From CADEDH01 sp039029735 (GTDB taxonomy: Bacteria > Actinomycetota > Acidimicrobiia > Acidimicrobiales > SZUA-35), in the NCBI GenBank assembly GCA_039029735.1, contig JBCCFL010000025.1:1-64000 (forward strand): a DNA stretch of 64,000 bases. Direction: 5' to 3'. This document shows positions 8,337 to 15,900 of the stretch, one piece after another. Positions within the stretch are counted from its first letter, which is position 1; every line of letters starts with the position of its first letter. Under the pieces are notes generated by a model. The model was not told where the DNA came from and made no database searches. It worked only from the letters and a program-made list of their open reading frames with translations. Both the position numbers and the translations under genes were made by a program.

Positions 8337-9344
8337 GTGAGTAACCGTCCACTGACACTCTTCACCGGCCAGTGGGCCGACCTGCCGCTGGAGGAGGTGG
8401 CAGCCCTCGCCGCCGGCTGGGGCTACGACGGCCTCGAACTCGCCTGCTGGGGTGACCACTTCGAGGTCGATCGGGCGCTGGCCGAGGACGACTACGTCGC
8501 CGGTCGCCGCGAACTGCTCGCCCGGCACGGGCTCGAGTGCTGGATCATCTCCAACCACCTCGTTGGCCAGGCCGTGTGCGATCACCCGATCGACGCCCGG
8601 CACCAGGCCATCCTGCCGGCCCGCATCTGGGGCGACGGCGATGCCGAAGGTGTCCGCCAACGGGCGGCGGCCGAGATGGCCGACACAGCTCGAGCCGCCG
8701 CCAGGTTCGGCGTCGAGACCGTGGTGGGTTTCACGGGGTCGAGCATCTGGCACACGATCGCCGGCTTTCCCCCCGTCTCCCAGCAGCAGATCGACGCCGG
8801 CTACCAGGACTTCGCCGACCGGTGGAACCCGATCATGGACGTGTACGACGAGGTGGGCGTCCGCTTCGCCCTCGAAGTCCACCCCACCGAGGTGGCCTTC
8901 GACACCTGGACCACGCAACGAACGCTCGAGGCCATGGACCATCGCCCGAGCTTCGGCATCAACTTCGACCCCAGCCACTTCGTGTGGCAGTTCCTCGACG
9001 TGCCCGACTTCATCCGCACCTACGCCGACCGCATCTTCCATGTGGACTGCAAGGACGCCAAGCGCCGGCTCGATGGGCGCAACGGCGTGATGGCCAGTCA
9101 CCTCGGCTTCGGTTCCATGAACCGCGGCTGGGACTTCGTCTCCGTTGGCCACGGCGACGTGCCCTGGGAGGACATGATCCGCATGCTCAACGAGATCGGC
9201 TACGACGGCCCGATCTCGATCGAGTGGGAGGACGCCGGCATGGACCGCCTCGTCGGTGCGCCCGAAGCCCTCACCTACATCCGCAAGCTGCTGTGGGACG
9301 TGCCCGAGGGCAGCTTCGACGACGCCTTCGCGTCCGGCGAGTAG
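8337..9344 (+). CDS. Sugar phosphate isomerase/epimerase-like TIM-barrel protein
   Basis: The product (335 residues from GTG 8337) belongs to the xylose-isomerase-like/AP-endonuclease-2 TIM-barrel superfamily. Supporting segments: LFTGQWADLPLEEVAALAAGWGYDGLELACWG at the N-terminus, RFALEVHPTEVAFD, the metal-site FGINFDPSHFVWQ, FHVDCKDAKRRLDG, and VGHGDVPWEDMIRMLNEIGYDGPISIEWED. The Glu, Asp/His and late Glu positions expected for the divalent metal are present. GTG 8337 has GGGAG five bases upstream; an ATG at 8325 in the same frame would add four residues but lacks a ribosome-binding site. Enzymes like this isomerise or epimerise sugars, inosose or keto-sugar derivatives, and they often sit beside a Gfo/Idh/MocA dehydrogenase, as here. 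The exact substrate cannot be read from sequence. Confidence 0.85.
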   Translation: MSNRPLTLFTGQWADLPLEEVAALAAGWGYDGLELACWGDHFEVDRALAEDDYVAGRRELLARHGLECWIISNHLVGQAVCDHPIDARHQAILPARIWGDGDAEGVRQRAAAEMADTARAAARFGVETVVGFTGSSIWHTIAGFPPVSQQQIDAGYQDFADRWNPIMDVYDEVGVRFALEVHPTEVAFDTWTTQRTLEAMDHRPSFGINFDPSHFVWQFLDVPDFIRTYADRIFHVDCKDAKRRLDGRNGVMASHLGFGSMNRGWDFVSVGHGDVPWEDMIRMLNEIGYDGPISIEWEDAGMDRLVGAPEALTYIRKLLWDVPEGSFDDAFASGE

Positions 9345-9365
9345 CGCAGGAACCAACGCCACACC

Positions 9366-10553
9366 ATGACAACGACACCCACCAACATCGCGCTCATCGG
9401 ATCGAAATTCATGGGCCGGGCGCACTCCAACGCCTGGCTCAACGTCGGGCGCTTCTTCCCTGCCGCCGGGCAGGCCGTGATGCACACCGTGGCCGCCCGC
9501 AATCACGACGAGGTCACCGCCTTCGCCACCCAGTGGGGGTGGGCCGACGCAACCACCGAGTGGCGAGCGGCCGCCACCGCGGATGAGATCGATCTGGTCG
9601 ACGTGGCCACGCCAAACAACGTTCACGCCGAGCAGGCCATCGCCTCGCTCGAAGCCGGCAAGCACGTGGTGTGCGAGAAGCCGCTCGCCGGAACCCTGGG
9701 CGACGCCAAGGCGATGGTCGACGCAGCGGCTGCCGCATCGAGCCAGACCTTCGTGTGGTACAACTACCGCCGCACCCCGGCGGTGGCTCTCGCCCACCGG
9801 TTGGTCCGCGACGGGCTCCTCGGCCGGATCTACCACGTGCGGGCCGCCTATCTGCAGAGCTGGGGAGGCCCCGACACGCCACTGCTGTGGCGGTTCCAGG
9901 GCGACGTCGCCGGCTCCGGCGCCCACGGCGACCTGAACGCCCACATCATCGACGCCGTGCGGTTCATCACCGGTGAGGAGATCGTGCGGATCGACGGTGC
10001 GATCGAGCACACGTTCATCGAAGAACGCGACGTCCTGGCTGCCGGGGCCGGTGGCGAGATCGCGGGGGCCGGTGCCGCCACTGCTGGGCGCCAGCCCAGC
10101 ACCGTGGACGATGCCGTGCTCTTCCTCGGGCGGCTCAGCGGGGGCGGACTGGCGTCGTTCGAGGCAACGCGGTTGGCCTCGGGGTACCACAACGCCAACC
10201 GGTGGGAGATCCACGGCGAGCACGGTGCCGTGCGGTTCGACTTCGAGCGCATGAACGAACTGGAGGTCTATGACCTCCGGGCCGACGGCGCACGTCAGGG
10301 GTGGACCACGATCGACGTCACCAGAGCCGGCGACGGCCATCCCTACATCGAGGCCTGGTGGCCCGACAGCCACGGTCTCGGGTACGAGCATGGGTTCGTC
10401 AACCAGGCGGCGGACATACTCACGATTCTCGGAGGCGGTTCCCCCGTGGTGGCGATGCCCGACTTCGCGGACGCGTACCGTACGCAACAGGTTCTCGACG
10501 CGGCGATCCTCGCCGCCCGAGAGCGTCAACCGATCGATATCGGCCCTCACTGA
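9366..10553 (+). CDS. Gfo/Idh/MocA-family NAD(P)-dependent oxidoreductase
   Basis: This 395-residue dehydrogenase has an N-terminal Rossmann fold (NIALIGSKFMGRAHSNAW; the classical GxGxxG is relaxed to GSKFMG), VDVATPNNVHAEQAIASLEAGKHVVCEKPLA with the family's EKP lysine motif, and a C-terminal Gfo_Idh_MocA_C domain with GDLNAHIIDAVRFITGE (GD...H, the usual catalytic His position). Members oxidise sugars, inositols or sugar acids at a hydroxyl carbon. A gap of 21 bases separates it from the isomerase gene, and 18 bases follow before xylA. A short Gly/Ala-rich insertion (GAGGEIAGAGAATAG) interrupts the C-terminal domain. It probably provides the oxidation step of the pathway. Confidence 0.88.
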   Translation: MTTTPTNIALIGSKFMGRAHSNAWLNVGRFFPAAGQAVMHTVAARNHDEVTAFATQWGWADATTEWRAAATADEIDLVDVATPNNVHAEQAIASLEAGKHVVCEKPLAGTLGDAKAMVDAAAAASSQTFVWYNYRRTPAVALAHRLVRDGLLGRIYHVRAAYLQSWGGPDTPLLWRFQGDVAGSGAHGDLNAHIIDAVRFITGEEIVRIDGAIEHTFIEERDVLAAGAGGEIAGAGAATAGRQPSTVDDAVLFLGRLSGGGLASFEATRLASGYHNANRWEIHGEHGAVRFDFERMNELEVYDLRADGARQGWTTIDVTRAGDGHPYIEAWWPDSHGLGYEHGFVNQAADILTILGGGSPVVAMPDFADAYRTQQVLDAAILAARERQPIDIGPH

Positions 10554-10571
10554 GCTGAACGGACTCCGACC

Positions 10572-11903
10572 ATGACCTTCTTCACCGATGTTCCCGAGCC
10601 CATCGCGTTCGCCGGCCCCGATGCCGGACCGACCGACCTCGCCTACCGGGTGTACGACCCCGACCGCGTCGTGCTCGGCCGACGCATGGAGGAACACCTG
10701 CGGATCGGGGTGTGCTATTGGCACAGCTTCAACTGGCCCGGTGCCGACATCTTCGGGACCGGCACGTTCGATCGCCCGTGGCTCGAGGCCAACCGAGACC
10801 CGATGGAGGCCGCCCGTGAGAAGCAGGATGCGGCGTTCGAGTTCTTCACCAAGCTCGGCACGAGGTACTTCTCGTTCCACGACGTTGACATGGCTCCCGA
10901 AGGGGCGACCCTCGCCGAATCGCGCCACAACCTCGACGCGATAGTGGAGCGCGCGGGGGAGAAGATGGCGGCCACCGGTGTCGAGCTGTTGTGGGGAACC
11001 GCGAACCTGTTCTCCCACCCCCGATACGCGGCAGGGGCCGCCACGAACCCGAACCCGGACGTGTTCGCCCACGCGGCGGCCCAGGTGCGGCACATGCTCG
11101 ACGCCACCCATCGCCTCGGCGGTCACAACTACGTGCTGTGGGGCGGGCGTGAGGGGTACGAGACGCTGCTCAACACCCGCATGTCGGCCGAGGCCGACCA
11201 GCTCGCCCGGTTCCTCACGATGGTGGCCGAGTACAAGCGAGCCATTGGCTTCGAGGGCACCCTGCTGATCGAGCCGAAGCCCCAGGAGCCCACCAAGCAT
11301 CAGTACGACTATGACTGCGCCACCGTGCACGGCTTCCTCGACCGCTACGACCTCGTCGATGAGTTTCGGGTGAACATCGAGGTCAATCACGCAACGCTCG
11401 GTGGTCACTCGTTCCATCACGAGGTGGCCTACGCCATGCAGAACGGGATCTTCGGCAGCATCGACGCCAACCGGGGCGACCCCCAGAACGGATGGGACAC
11501 CGACCAGTTCCCCCACTCGGTCGACGAGCTGGCGCCCGCGCTCTACGAGATCCTGATCGGCGGAGGGTTCCAGACCGGCGGGTTCATGTTCGACACCAAG
11601 CTGCGTCGCCAGAGCGTGGCCCGCAACGATCTGTTCCACGGGCATGTCGGCGGTATCGACACGCTCGCCCGAGCGCTACTGGTGGCAGCGGCGATGGTCG
11701 AGGACGGCTCCATCGAGGCGATCCGCGACGCCCGCTACCAGGGTTGGTCCACCGGGCTGGGAGCGGAGATCCTGTCGGGCTCACTCGATCTCGGGGCCCT
11801 CGCCGACCGGGCGGTGGCCGACGGCATCGATCCGGCACCGCAGTCCGGCCGACAGGAGCATCTCGAGAACATCGTCAATCACCACATCTGGTCAACCCCG
11901 TGA
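10572..11903 (+). CDS. xylA: Xylose isomerase, class II
   Basis: The 443-residue protein has class II length and the family landmarks: VCYWHSFNWPGADIFG, TRYFSFHDVDMAPEG with the catalytic His, HNYVLWGGREGYETLLNT, LLIEPKPQEPTKHQYDYD (metal-binding Glu), NIEVNHATLGGHSFHHEV, GSIDANRGDPQNGWDTD (metal-binding Asp residues) and GGFMFDTKLRRQS. It should interconvert D-xylose and D-xylulose or a related aldose/ketose pair in the cytoplasm. No xylulokinase gene follows; instead a pyrophosphatase-like gene overlaps its stop (GTGA). The real substrate in this operon may therefore be another aldose, or the kinase may be encoded elsewhere. The residue-level match to XylA is strong. Confidence 0.93.
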   Translation: MTFFTDVPEPIAFAGPDAGPTDLAYRVYDPDRVVLGRRMEEHLRIGVCYWHSFNWPGADIFGTGTFDRPWLEANRDPMEAAREKQDAAFEFFTKLGTRYFSFHDVDMAPEGATLAESRHNLDAIVERAGEKMAATGVELLWGTANLFSHPRYAAGAATNPNPDVFAHAAAQVRHMLDATHRLGGHNYVLWGGREGYETLLNTRMSAEADQLARFLTMVAEYKRAIGFEGTLLIEPKPQEPTKHQYDYDCATVHGFLDRYDLVDEFRVNIEVNHATLGGHSFHHEVAYAMQNGIFGSIDANRGDPQNGWDTDQFPHSVDELAPALYEILIGGGFQTGGFMFDTKLRRQSVARNDLFHGHVGGIDTLARALLVAAAMVEDGSIEAIRDARYQGWSTGLGAEILSGSLDLGALADRAVADGIDPAPQSGRQEHLENIVNHHIWSTP

Positions 11904-12379
11904 CAACACCCCAGCCGCCCCACGTGGTGTTCGTCGAGAACCCGGCGGGATCCACCACGAAGATCCATCACGACGAGGAGCGCCTCGTGCCGACGCTCAC
12001 CGAAACGGTGTCGGCTCCGTTCCCCTATGCGTACGGCTTCGTGATCGGGGTGCCATCAGGCGATGGCGACAGCCTCGACTGTTTCGTGGTGAGTGAGCGG
12101 CCCCTGGCGTCGGGCGAACGGGTCGAGTGTCATCCGATCGGGCTGCTGGAGCAGTACCAGAACGGGCTGGACGACCACGACGTCCTGGCCGTTCCCGTGG
12201 ACGAGGTGGATCGGATCGATGCGATCGACCTGGACGAGGTGGTCGCCACCCTTCGTTCGTTCATGGCCAAGGTCTTCGAGCACGATCCCGGCCGCATTCT
12301 CGACGTGGGCGAGCTCTGGTCGGCCCAGCGTGCGACAGCCCTGATCGAGGCATCGCGGAGTGGCGGCTCCGCGACGTAG
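11900..12379 (+). CDS. Divergent inorganic-pyrophosphatase-fold protein
   Basis: The product (159 residues; GTG start overlapping the xylA stop) aligns with family I soluble pyrophosphatases. It has FPYAYGFVIG for the usual YPxNYGY, GDGDSLDCFVV for DGDPxDVLV (Asp55, Asp57, Asp60 keep three metal ligands), HPIGLLEQYQNGLDDHDVLAVP for the central VGVLxMxDExGxDxKxxAVP block, and a C-terminal FEH. Several catalytic residues of the E. coli enzyme are changed: Glu31 to His, Asp97 to Tyr, Glu98 to Gln, Lys104 to His, and Tyr141-Lys142 to Asp-Pro. It may hydrolyse a different phosphate ester or be a non-catalytic relative. As the last gene of the operon it may pull a pyrophosphate- or sugar-phosphate-forming step. 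The fold assignment is fairly secure; activity is not. Confidence 0.75.
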   Translation: MTTPQPPHVVFVENPAGSTTKIHHDEERLVPTLTETVSAPFPYAYGFVIGVPSGDGDSLDCFVVSERPLASGERVECHPIGLLEQYQNGLDDHDVLAVPVDEVDRIDAIDLDEVVATLRSFMAKVFEHDPGRILDVGELWSAQRATALIEASRSGGSAT

Positions 12380-12401
12380 CACTCGACCAGGGGCGTCGCG
12401 C

Positions 12402-13610
12402 TCAGAGCATGTCGGTGAGTTCGGGTTCGATGCCGAGTTCGAGCTTGCCCGCGAGCTGGGCTGTGCGGTCCCAGTCGAACACCACGTGCCCGCGCAAGGT
12501 GGCCAGGTCGCGTGCGATGCGTTGCAGGGGCGAGTCCTCGAAGTGCACCGAGGCTCCCGCACCTTCGAGCACGATCCCCACCGCGTCGATCGCCAGCTTG
12601 ACCGTCTGGGCCGCGGCCAGCCGGATCGCGCCCCGCTCGACCGTCGAGAAGCGCCCGCCGCTGTCGTACCGCTCGCATGTGCGCTCGATGGCGTCACTCC
12701 ACACGAGGCGCGCCGCTCGCACCGTGGCCAACGCCTCCGCCAGCCGGATCTGGGCTGCTGGCTGCTCGATCTGGCGGTCGCCGAGCGAGTAGGCGAGTAC
12801 CCGGGATTGGATCCGCGAGCGAAACGCGTCGACGGCGGCCTCGGCCCCGCCGAGCGCAGGCGCGGATGCCACCAGTGTGAGCACCGGGGTGAGCGGGTAC
12901 CGCACGAACCGATCTGGGTCGAGGCTCGCGCCAGGAGGGTCATCGCTGCGCAGCTCGTCGGCGGTCATGGTCCGGTGTTCGGGGACGAACACCCTGTCGG
13001 CGATCACGTCGTTGCTGCCGGTACCTCGCATGCCTGAGGTACGCCACACGTCGACCACCTCCACGTCAGCGATCGGGGCGAGGCAGAACATGGGCCCCGG
13101 CGCCGACCCTTGTTCGACGATGGCGCTGACCATCACCCAGTTGCCGTGCTGCACTCCCGTTGCCCATTGCCACCGGCCCGTGAGTTCATAGCCACCGTCG
13201 GTACGGATCGCCCTCCCGGTCGGGGCGAGCGGGCAGGGCATGAGCGCATACGGTCCGGTGCCGAACACGTCGTCCTGCAGTGCGGCCGGGCCGCGGGCGA
13301 CGAACCAGTTGTGCACGGCCAGGAACGACAGCGTCCACGCCGACGACACGCAGCCGTGTGCCAGGATCCTGGTGGCGTCGGTCAGTGACCTCAGGCCGAG
13401 CGCGCCACCCCCGAGTCGCTCGGAAAGCACGGCGGCGAAGAAGCCGGCGTCGGCGGCGTCGTCGACCGTTGCCTGGGGCAGCTGCCGCATGGCCTCTGCG
13501 TCGGCGGCACGCGCCGCCAGGGGGGTCACCATCTCCTCGGCCCAGGTCACCAACTGGTCGTGGCCGGCGGCAGGCCGGTGGGTGGCGAGCGTGGTGGTGG
13601 CGTCGTCCAT
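12402..13610 (-). CDS. Acyl-CoA-dehydrogenase-fold flavin monooxygenase (HsaA/HpaB-like group)
   Basis: This protein of 402 residues shows the class D flavin-dependent monooxygenase pattern (acyl-CoA dehydrogenase fold): an N-terminal helical domain (AAADAGFFAAVLSERLGG-type motif), SSAWTLSFLAVHNW, the middle beta-domain YELTGRWQWATGVQHGNWVMVSAI (GxWxxxSG.x.A.W), VWRTSGMRGTGSNDV, and the C-terminal helical domain with HFEDSPLQRIARDL. Family members (HsaA, HpaB, phenol and indole hydroxylases, DszC relatives) hydroxylate aromatic or sulfur substrates with reduced flavin from a separate reductase; none is adjacent here. It is divergent from a TetR gene over a shared 15-bp palindrome, so it is probably repressed by TetR. 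Its -10 box (TATGTT, 13618-13623 on the minus strand) is 7 bases before the ATG, suggesting a leaderless mRNA. Confidence 0.82.
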   Translation of the reverse strand: MDDATTTLATHRPAAGHDQLVTWAEEMVTPLAARAADAEAMRQLPQATVDDAADAGFFAAVLSERLGGGALGLRSLTDATRILAHGCVSSAWTLSFLAVHNWFVARGPAALQDDVFGTGPYALMPCPLAPTGRAIRTDGGYELTGRWQWATGVQHGNWVMVSAIVEQGSAPGPMFCLAPIADVEVVDVWRTSGMRGTGSNDVIADRVFVPEHRTMTADELRSDDPPGASLDPDRFVRYPLTPVLTLVASAPALGGAEAAVDAFRSRIQSRVLAYSLGDRQIEQPAAQIRLAEALATVRAARLVWSDAIERTCERYDSGGRFSTVERGAIRLAAAQTVKLAIDAVGIVLEGAGASVHFEDSPLQRIARDLATLRGHVVFDWDRTAQLAGKLELGIEPELTDML

Positions 13611-13617
13611 GTGCTAG

Positions 13618-13632
13618 AACATAATTTATGTT
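13618..13632. promoter_or_regulatory. TetR operator candidate, perfect AT-rich palindrome
   Basis: AACATAA-T-TTATGTT is a perfect 7-1-7 inverted repeat in an otherwise GC-rich region, between the divergent monooxygenase and TetR genes. It contains the minus-strand -10 box TATGTT of the monooxygenase and the plus-strand CATAAT/TAATTT of the regulator, and it overlaps the annotated TetR ATG (13628). A bound TetR dimer would block both promoters. Confidence 0.65.
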
Positions 13633-14206
13633 ATTGGAGACCGTCAACGCCGAACCGGCCGTCGGGGCTGGACGAGAGGCGTGGCTTCGCGCCGGCCAGG
13701 AACTCTTGCGCCGGGGCGGCATCGGAGCCGTGAAGATCCACGCCCTCAAGGGCGAGGCCGGCTTGACGACCGGCAGCTTCTACCACCACTTCGCCGGGAT
13801 GGACGGCTATCTGGAGGACCTGGCCCGCTACTGGGGCCAGGAGTTCCTGGACGCCAACGTGTCGAGAATTCGGGCCAACGGGCCGCGGGATCGGCTCGCC
13901 GAGTTCTCCCGGGTTGCGCTCGACGACCGTCTTCGGAGCCTCGACGCCGCCATGAGGGACTGGGCCGGCTCCAGCGAGATTGCGGCAGAATCGGTGCGGC
14001 GGACAGACGAGGTGCTCCTCACCGAGATGCGCGACGCCTTCGTCGAGCTCGGCTTCAGCGACGCCGACGCCAGATTGCGAGCCCAGCTCTACCTCTGCTC
14101 CGGCGTTGCGCGCGTCATGTCGCCGTGGCGACCGAGCGCCGACGATGTCGATCGGGTGCTCGACCTGCTGGCGGGCCCGGCGAGCGCCGCTGGCGTGCGG
14201 AGGTGA
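13628..14206 (+). CDS. TetR/AcrR-family transcriptional regulator
   Basis: The product (192 residues) has an N-terminal TetR helix-turn-helix (AWLRAGQELLRRGGIGAVKIHALKGEAGLTTGSFYHHFAGMDGYLEDL) with the characteristic TTGSFYHHF recognition-helix end, followed by an all-helical ligand domain. It is divergent from the flavin monooxygenase and probably autoregulates through the palindrome at 13618-13632. The annotated ATG lies inside that palindrome; since CATAAT (13620-13625) would place transcription start near 13632, the true start may be TTG 13634, two codons on. Its stop lies inside the ribosome-binding site of the PEP-utilizing enzyme gene, indicating co-transcription. Confidence 0.88.
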   Translation: MLLETVNAEPAVGAGREAWLRAGQELLRRGGIGAVKIHALKGEAGLTTGSFYHHFAGMDGYLEDLARYWGQEFLDANVSRIRANGPRDRLAEFSRVALDDRLRSLDAAMRDWAGSSEIAAESVRRTDEVLLTEMRDAFVELGFSDADARLRAQLYLCSGVARVMSPWRPSADDVDRVLDLLAGPASAAGVRR

Positions 14207-14208
14207 CC

Positions 14209-15894
14209 GTGGCCTCGATCAACTGGCCAGCAGACTGCGGACCGTCATCACGGTGGCCGATCTACACACGAGGCAACATCGGCGAGGTCTTCCCTGAGGT
14301 GGTGCTACCCCTCGAATGGGATCTCGGAGGCGAGCCGAGCGAGCGCGGCTGGCGCATCGGCGCCGAGACGATCGGCTTCGCAACCCCCGACGACATCGGC
14401 GACGAACCCTTCGTGGTGCTCGGTGTGTTCGGCGGCTACGGCTACTTCAATGTGAGCCTCATGCGGCTACTGGGGGTGAGGACTCCCGGGATGGCACCGG
14501 ATCTGATCGACGCGCAGTTCCTCGGCGAGGCCGATGTTCCTGCCTACACGCCTCGTGCCGGCGACCGACGCCTGCGAGCGACACTCAAGGTGGTGTCGAC
14601 GGCGCTGAAGACGTTGCGGGCAACACGCGTCTCACGCCTCGAAGAGATGCGGGAGCGTGTAGAGCAGTACCGCGCCCAGATACCGGCGGGCGATGCATCC
14701 GACGATGCGTTGATGGCCTACATCGAGGACGGTCTCGACGAACTCTGGGAGTTCCTCATTGCCAGCCACGTGATCGTCACGATGCAGGCCACGATCGCGG
14801 CCGGCTCGCTGTCGGACTTCTGTGAGACGCATCTCGGCGATGCGAACCTGGCCCTGGAGCTCACCACGGGGATCGGTGACGTGGTGTCGGCGGAGCCGGC
14901 CCGAGCCATGTGGAGCTTGGCCAACGAGACCGCATCGGAGGAGTACCCAGCTGCCTTCGCTGCGTTCCTCGATCGGTACGGCCACCGCGGTCCGAACGAG
15001 TTCTCGCTGCACGGGCGCGACTGGGCGTCGTTTCCCGAGCTTGCAACGGCGGCGATCGACACGATGCGTGGCCTCGACCCTGAGCGGTCACCTGCTCGCC
15101 AGGCGGCACGGATGGCCGCACATCGCGAGGCCGCCGTGCGTGACGCCAAGGCGCAGTTGGGGCGACGGCACCGGCGTCGGCTCGACAAGGCGATCGCAAG
15201 CGCCGCGCTCTGGTCGCGGGCGCGGGAGGAGTCGAAGGATCTCGTGATCCGCGGTAACCAGCGCGGCCGGCACGCCTTCCTCGAACTGCTGAGGCGGGCC
15301 CGAGAGCGAGGCGGGGTACCCGATCGGACGGGGCCCTTGTTGCTGACCCGCGACGAGTTCGTGGCCTACGTGGACGACCCACCCTCGATGCTGGGCATCA
15401 TCGAGCAGCGGCGCGGCGAGTACGAGCATCTGTCAGGGTTGGAGCCGCCGTTCGCATTCGATGCTGACGCCCACGGTGGCGCCGCTCCGCCGCTGGCAAC
15501 CTGGTCTGCTCGCCGGCCGGAGCGCAACGATCACGCGGGCGCCGGTGCTGATGGGGAACGCGGCCTGGTGGCCGGGAGCTCGCTGGTTGGTCAGGCCGGG
15601 GCGCCCGGTCGGGCCACGGGGCGAGCCCGCGTCATCCACGATCCGGGAGACCCCCGCGGTCTCGAACCGGGCGAGGTGCTCGTGGCGCGCCTCACCGATC
15701 CTGCCTGGACCCCGCTCTTCGTCGGGGCCGCCGCCGTGGTCGTCGAGATTGGTGCTGCCATGAGCCACTCGATGATCGTGTCGCGCGAACTCGGGATTCC
15801 CTGTGTCGTCGGCATCGACGACGCAACACGAGCCATCCAGGATGGGGCACTGGTGGAGGTGGATGGCTCGACCGGCACGATCACGTTGCTCTGA
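14209..15894 (+). CDS. PEP-utilizing enzyme with mobile His domain, lacking ATP-grasp domain
   Basis: The protein has 561 residues. GTG 14209 is chosen because GGAGGTGA (14199-14206) is correctly placed; GTG 14203 is an alternative. The N-terminus WPIYTRGNIGEVFPEVVLPLEW is typical of the substrate-binding region of PEP synthase/rifampicin-phosphotransferase relatives. The C-terminus is the swivelling phosphohistidine domain: PGEVLVARLTDPAWTPLF, then EIGAAMSHSMIVSRELGIPCVVG with the catalytic His. In rifampicin phosphotransferase and PEP synthase an ATP-grasp domain completes the machine; it is absent here and not encoded nearby. Phenylphosphate synthase is a known case where these parts are separate subunits. 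It may thus phosphorylate a small substrate with a distant partner. The operon partner is TetR. Confidence 0.82.
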   Translation: MASINWPADCGPSSRWPIYTRGNIGEVFPEVVLPLEWDLGGEPSERGWRIGAETIGFATPDDIGDEPFVVLGVFGGYGYFNVSLMRLLGVRTPGMAPDLIDAQFLGEADVPAYTPRAGDRRLRATLKVVSTALKTLRATRVSRLEEMRERVEQYRAQIPAGDASDDALMAYIEDGLDELWEFLIASHVIVTMQATIAAGSLSDFCETHLGDANLALELTTGIGDVVSAEPARAMWSLANETASEEYPAAFAAFLDRYGHRGPNEFSLHGRDWASFPELATAAIDTMRGLDPERSPARQAARMAAHREAAVRDAKAQLGRRHRRRLDKAIASAALWSRAREESKDLVIRGNQRGRHAFLELLRRARERGGVPDRTGPLLLTRDEFVAYVDDPPSMLGIIEQRRGEYEHLSGLEPPFAFDADAHGGAAPPLATWSARRPERNDHAGAGADGERGLVAGSSLVGQAGAPGRATGRARVIHDPGDPRGLEPGEVLVARLTDPAWTPLFVGAAAVVVEIGAAMSHSMIVSRELGIPCVVGIDDATRAIQDGALVEVDGSTGTITLL

Positions 15895-15900
15895 GGTCGA

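Noticed and set aside
8226..11645. Very long open frame (over 1100 codons) on the minus strand opposite the sugar operon
   Set aside because: It lies antisense to four well-supported genes, has a His/Val/Gly-rich composition typical of the reverse frame of high-GC coding DNA, and shows no domain. The same applies to large antisense frames at 829-2154, 2064-3485, 39242-40954, 45555-47234, 47235-48797 and 50222-52501.
12370..12397. GCGACG...CGTCGC possible bidirectional terminator between the pyrophosphatase-like and monooxygenase genes
   Set aside because: The 17-base loop and lack of a T-run make it no better than chance in GC-rich DNA.
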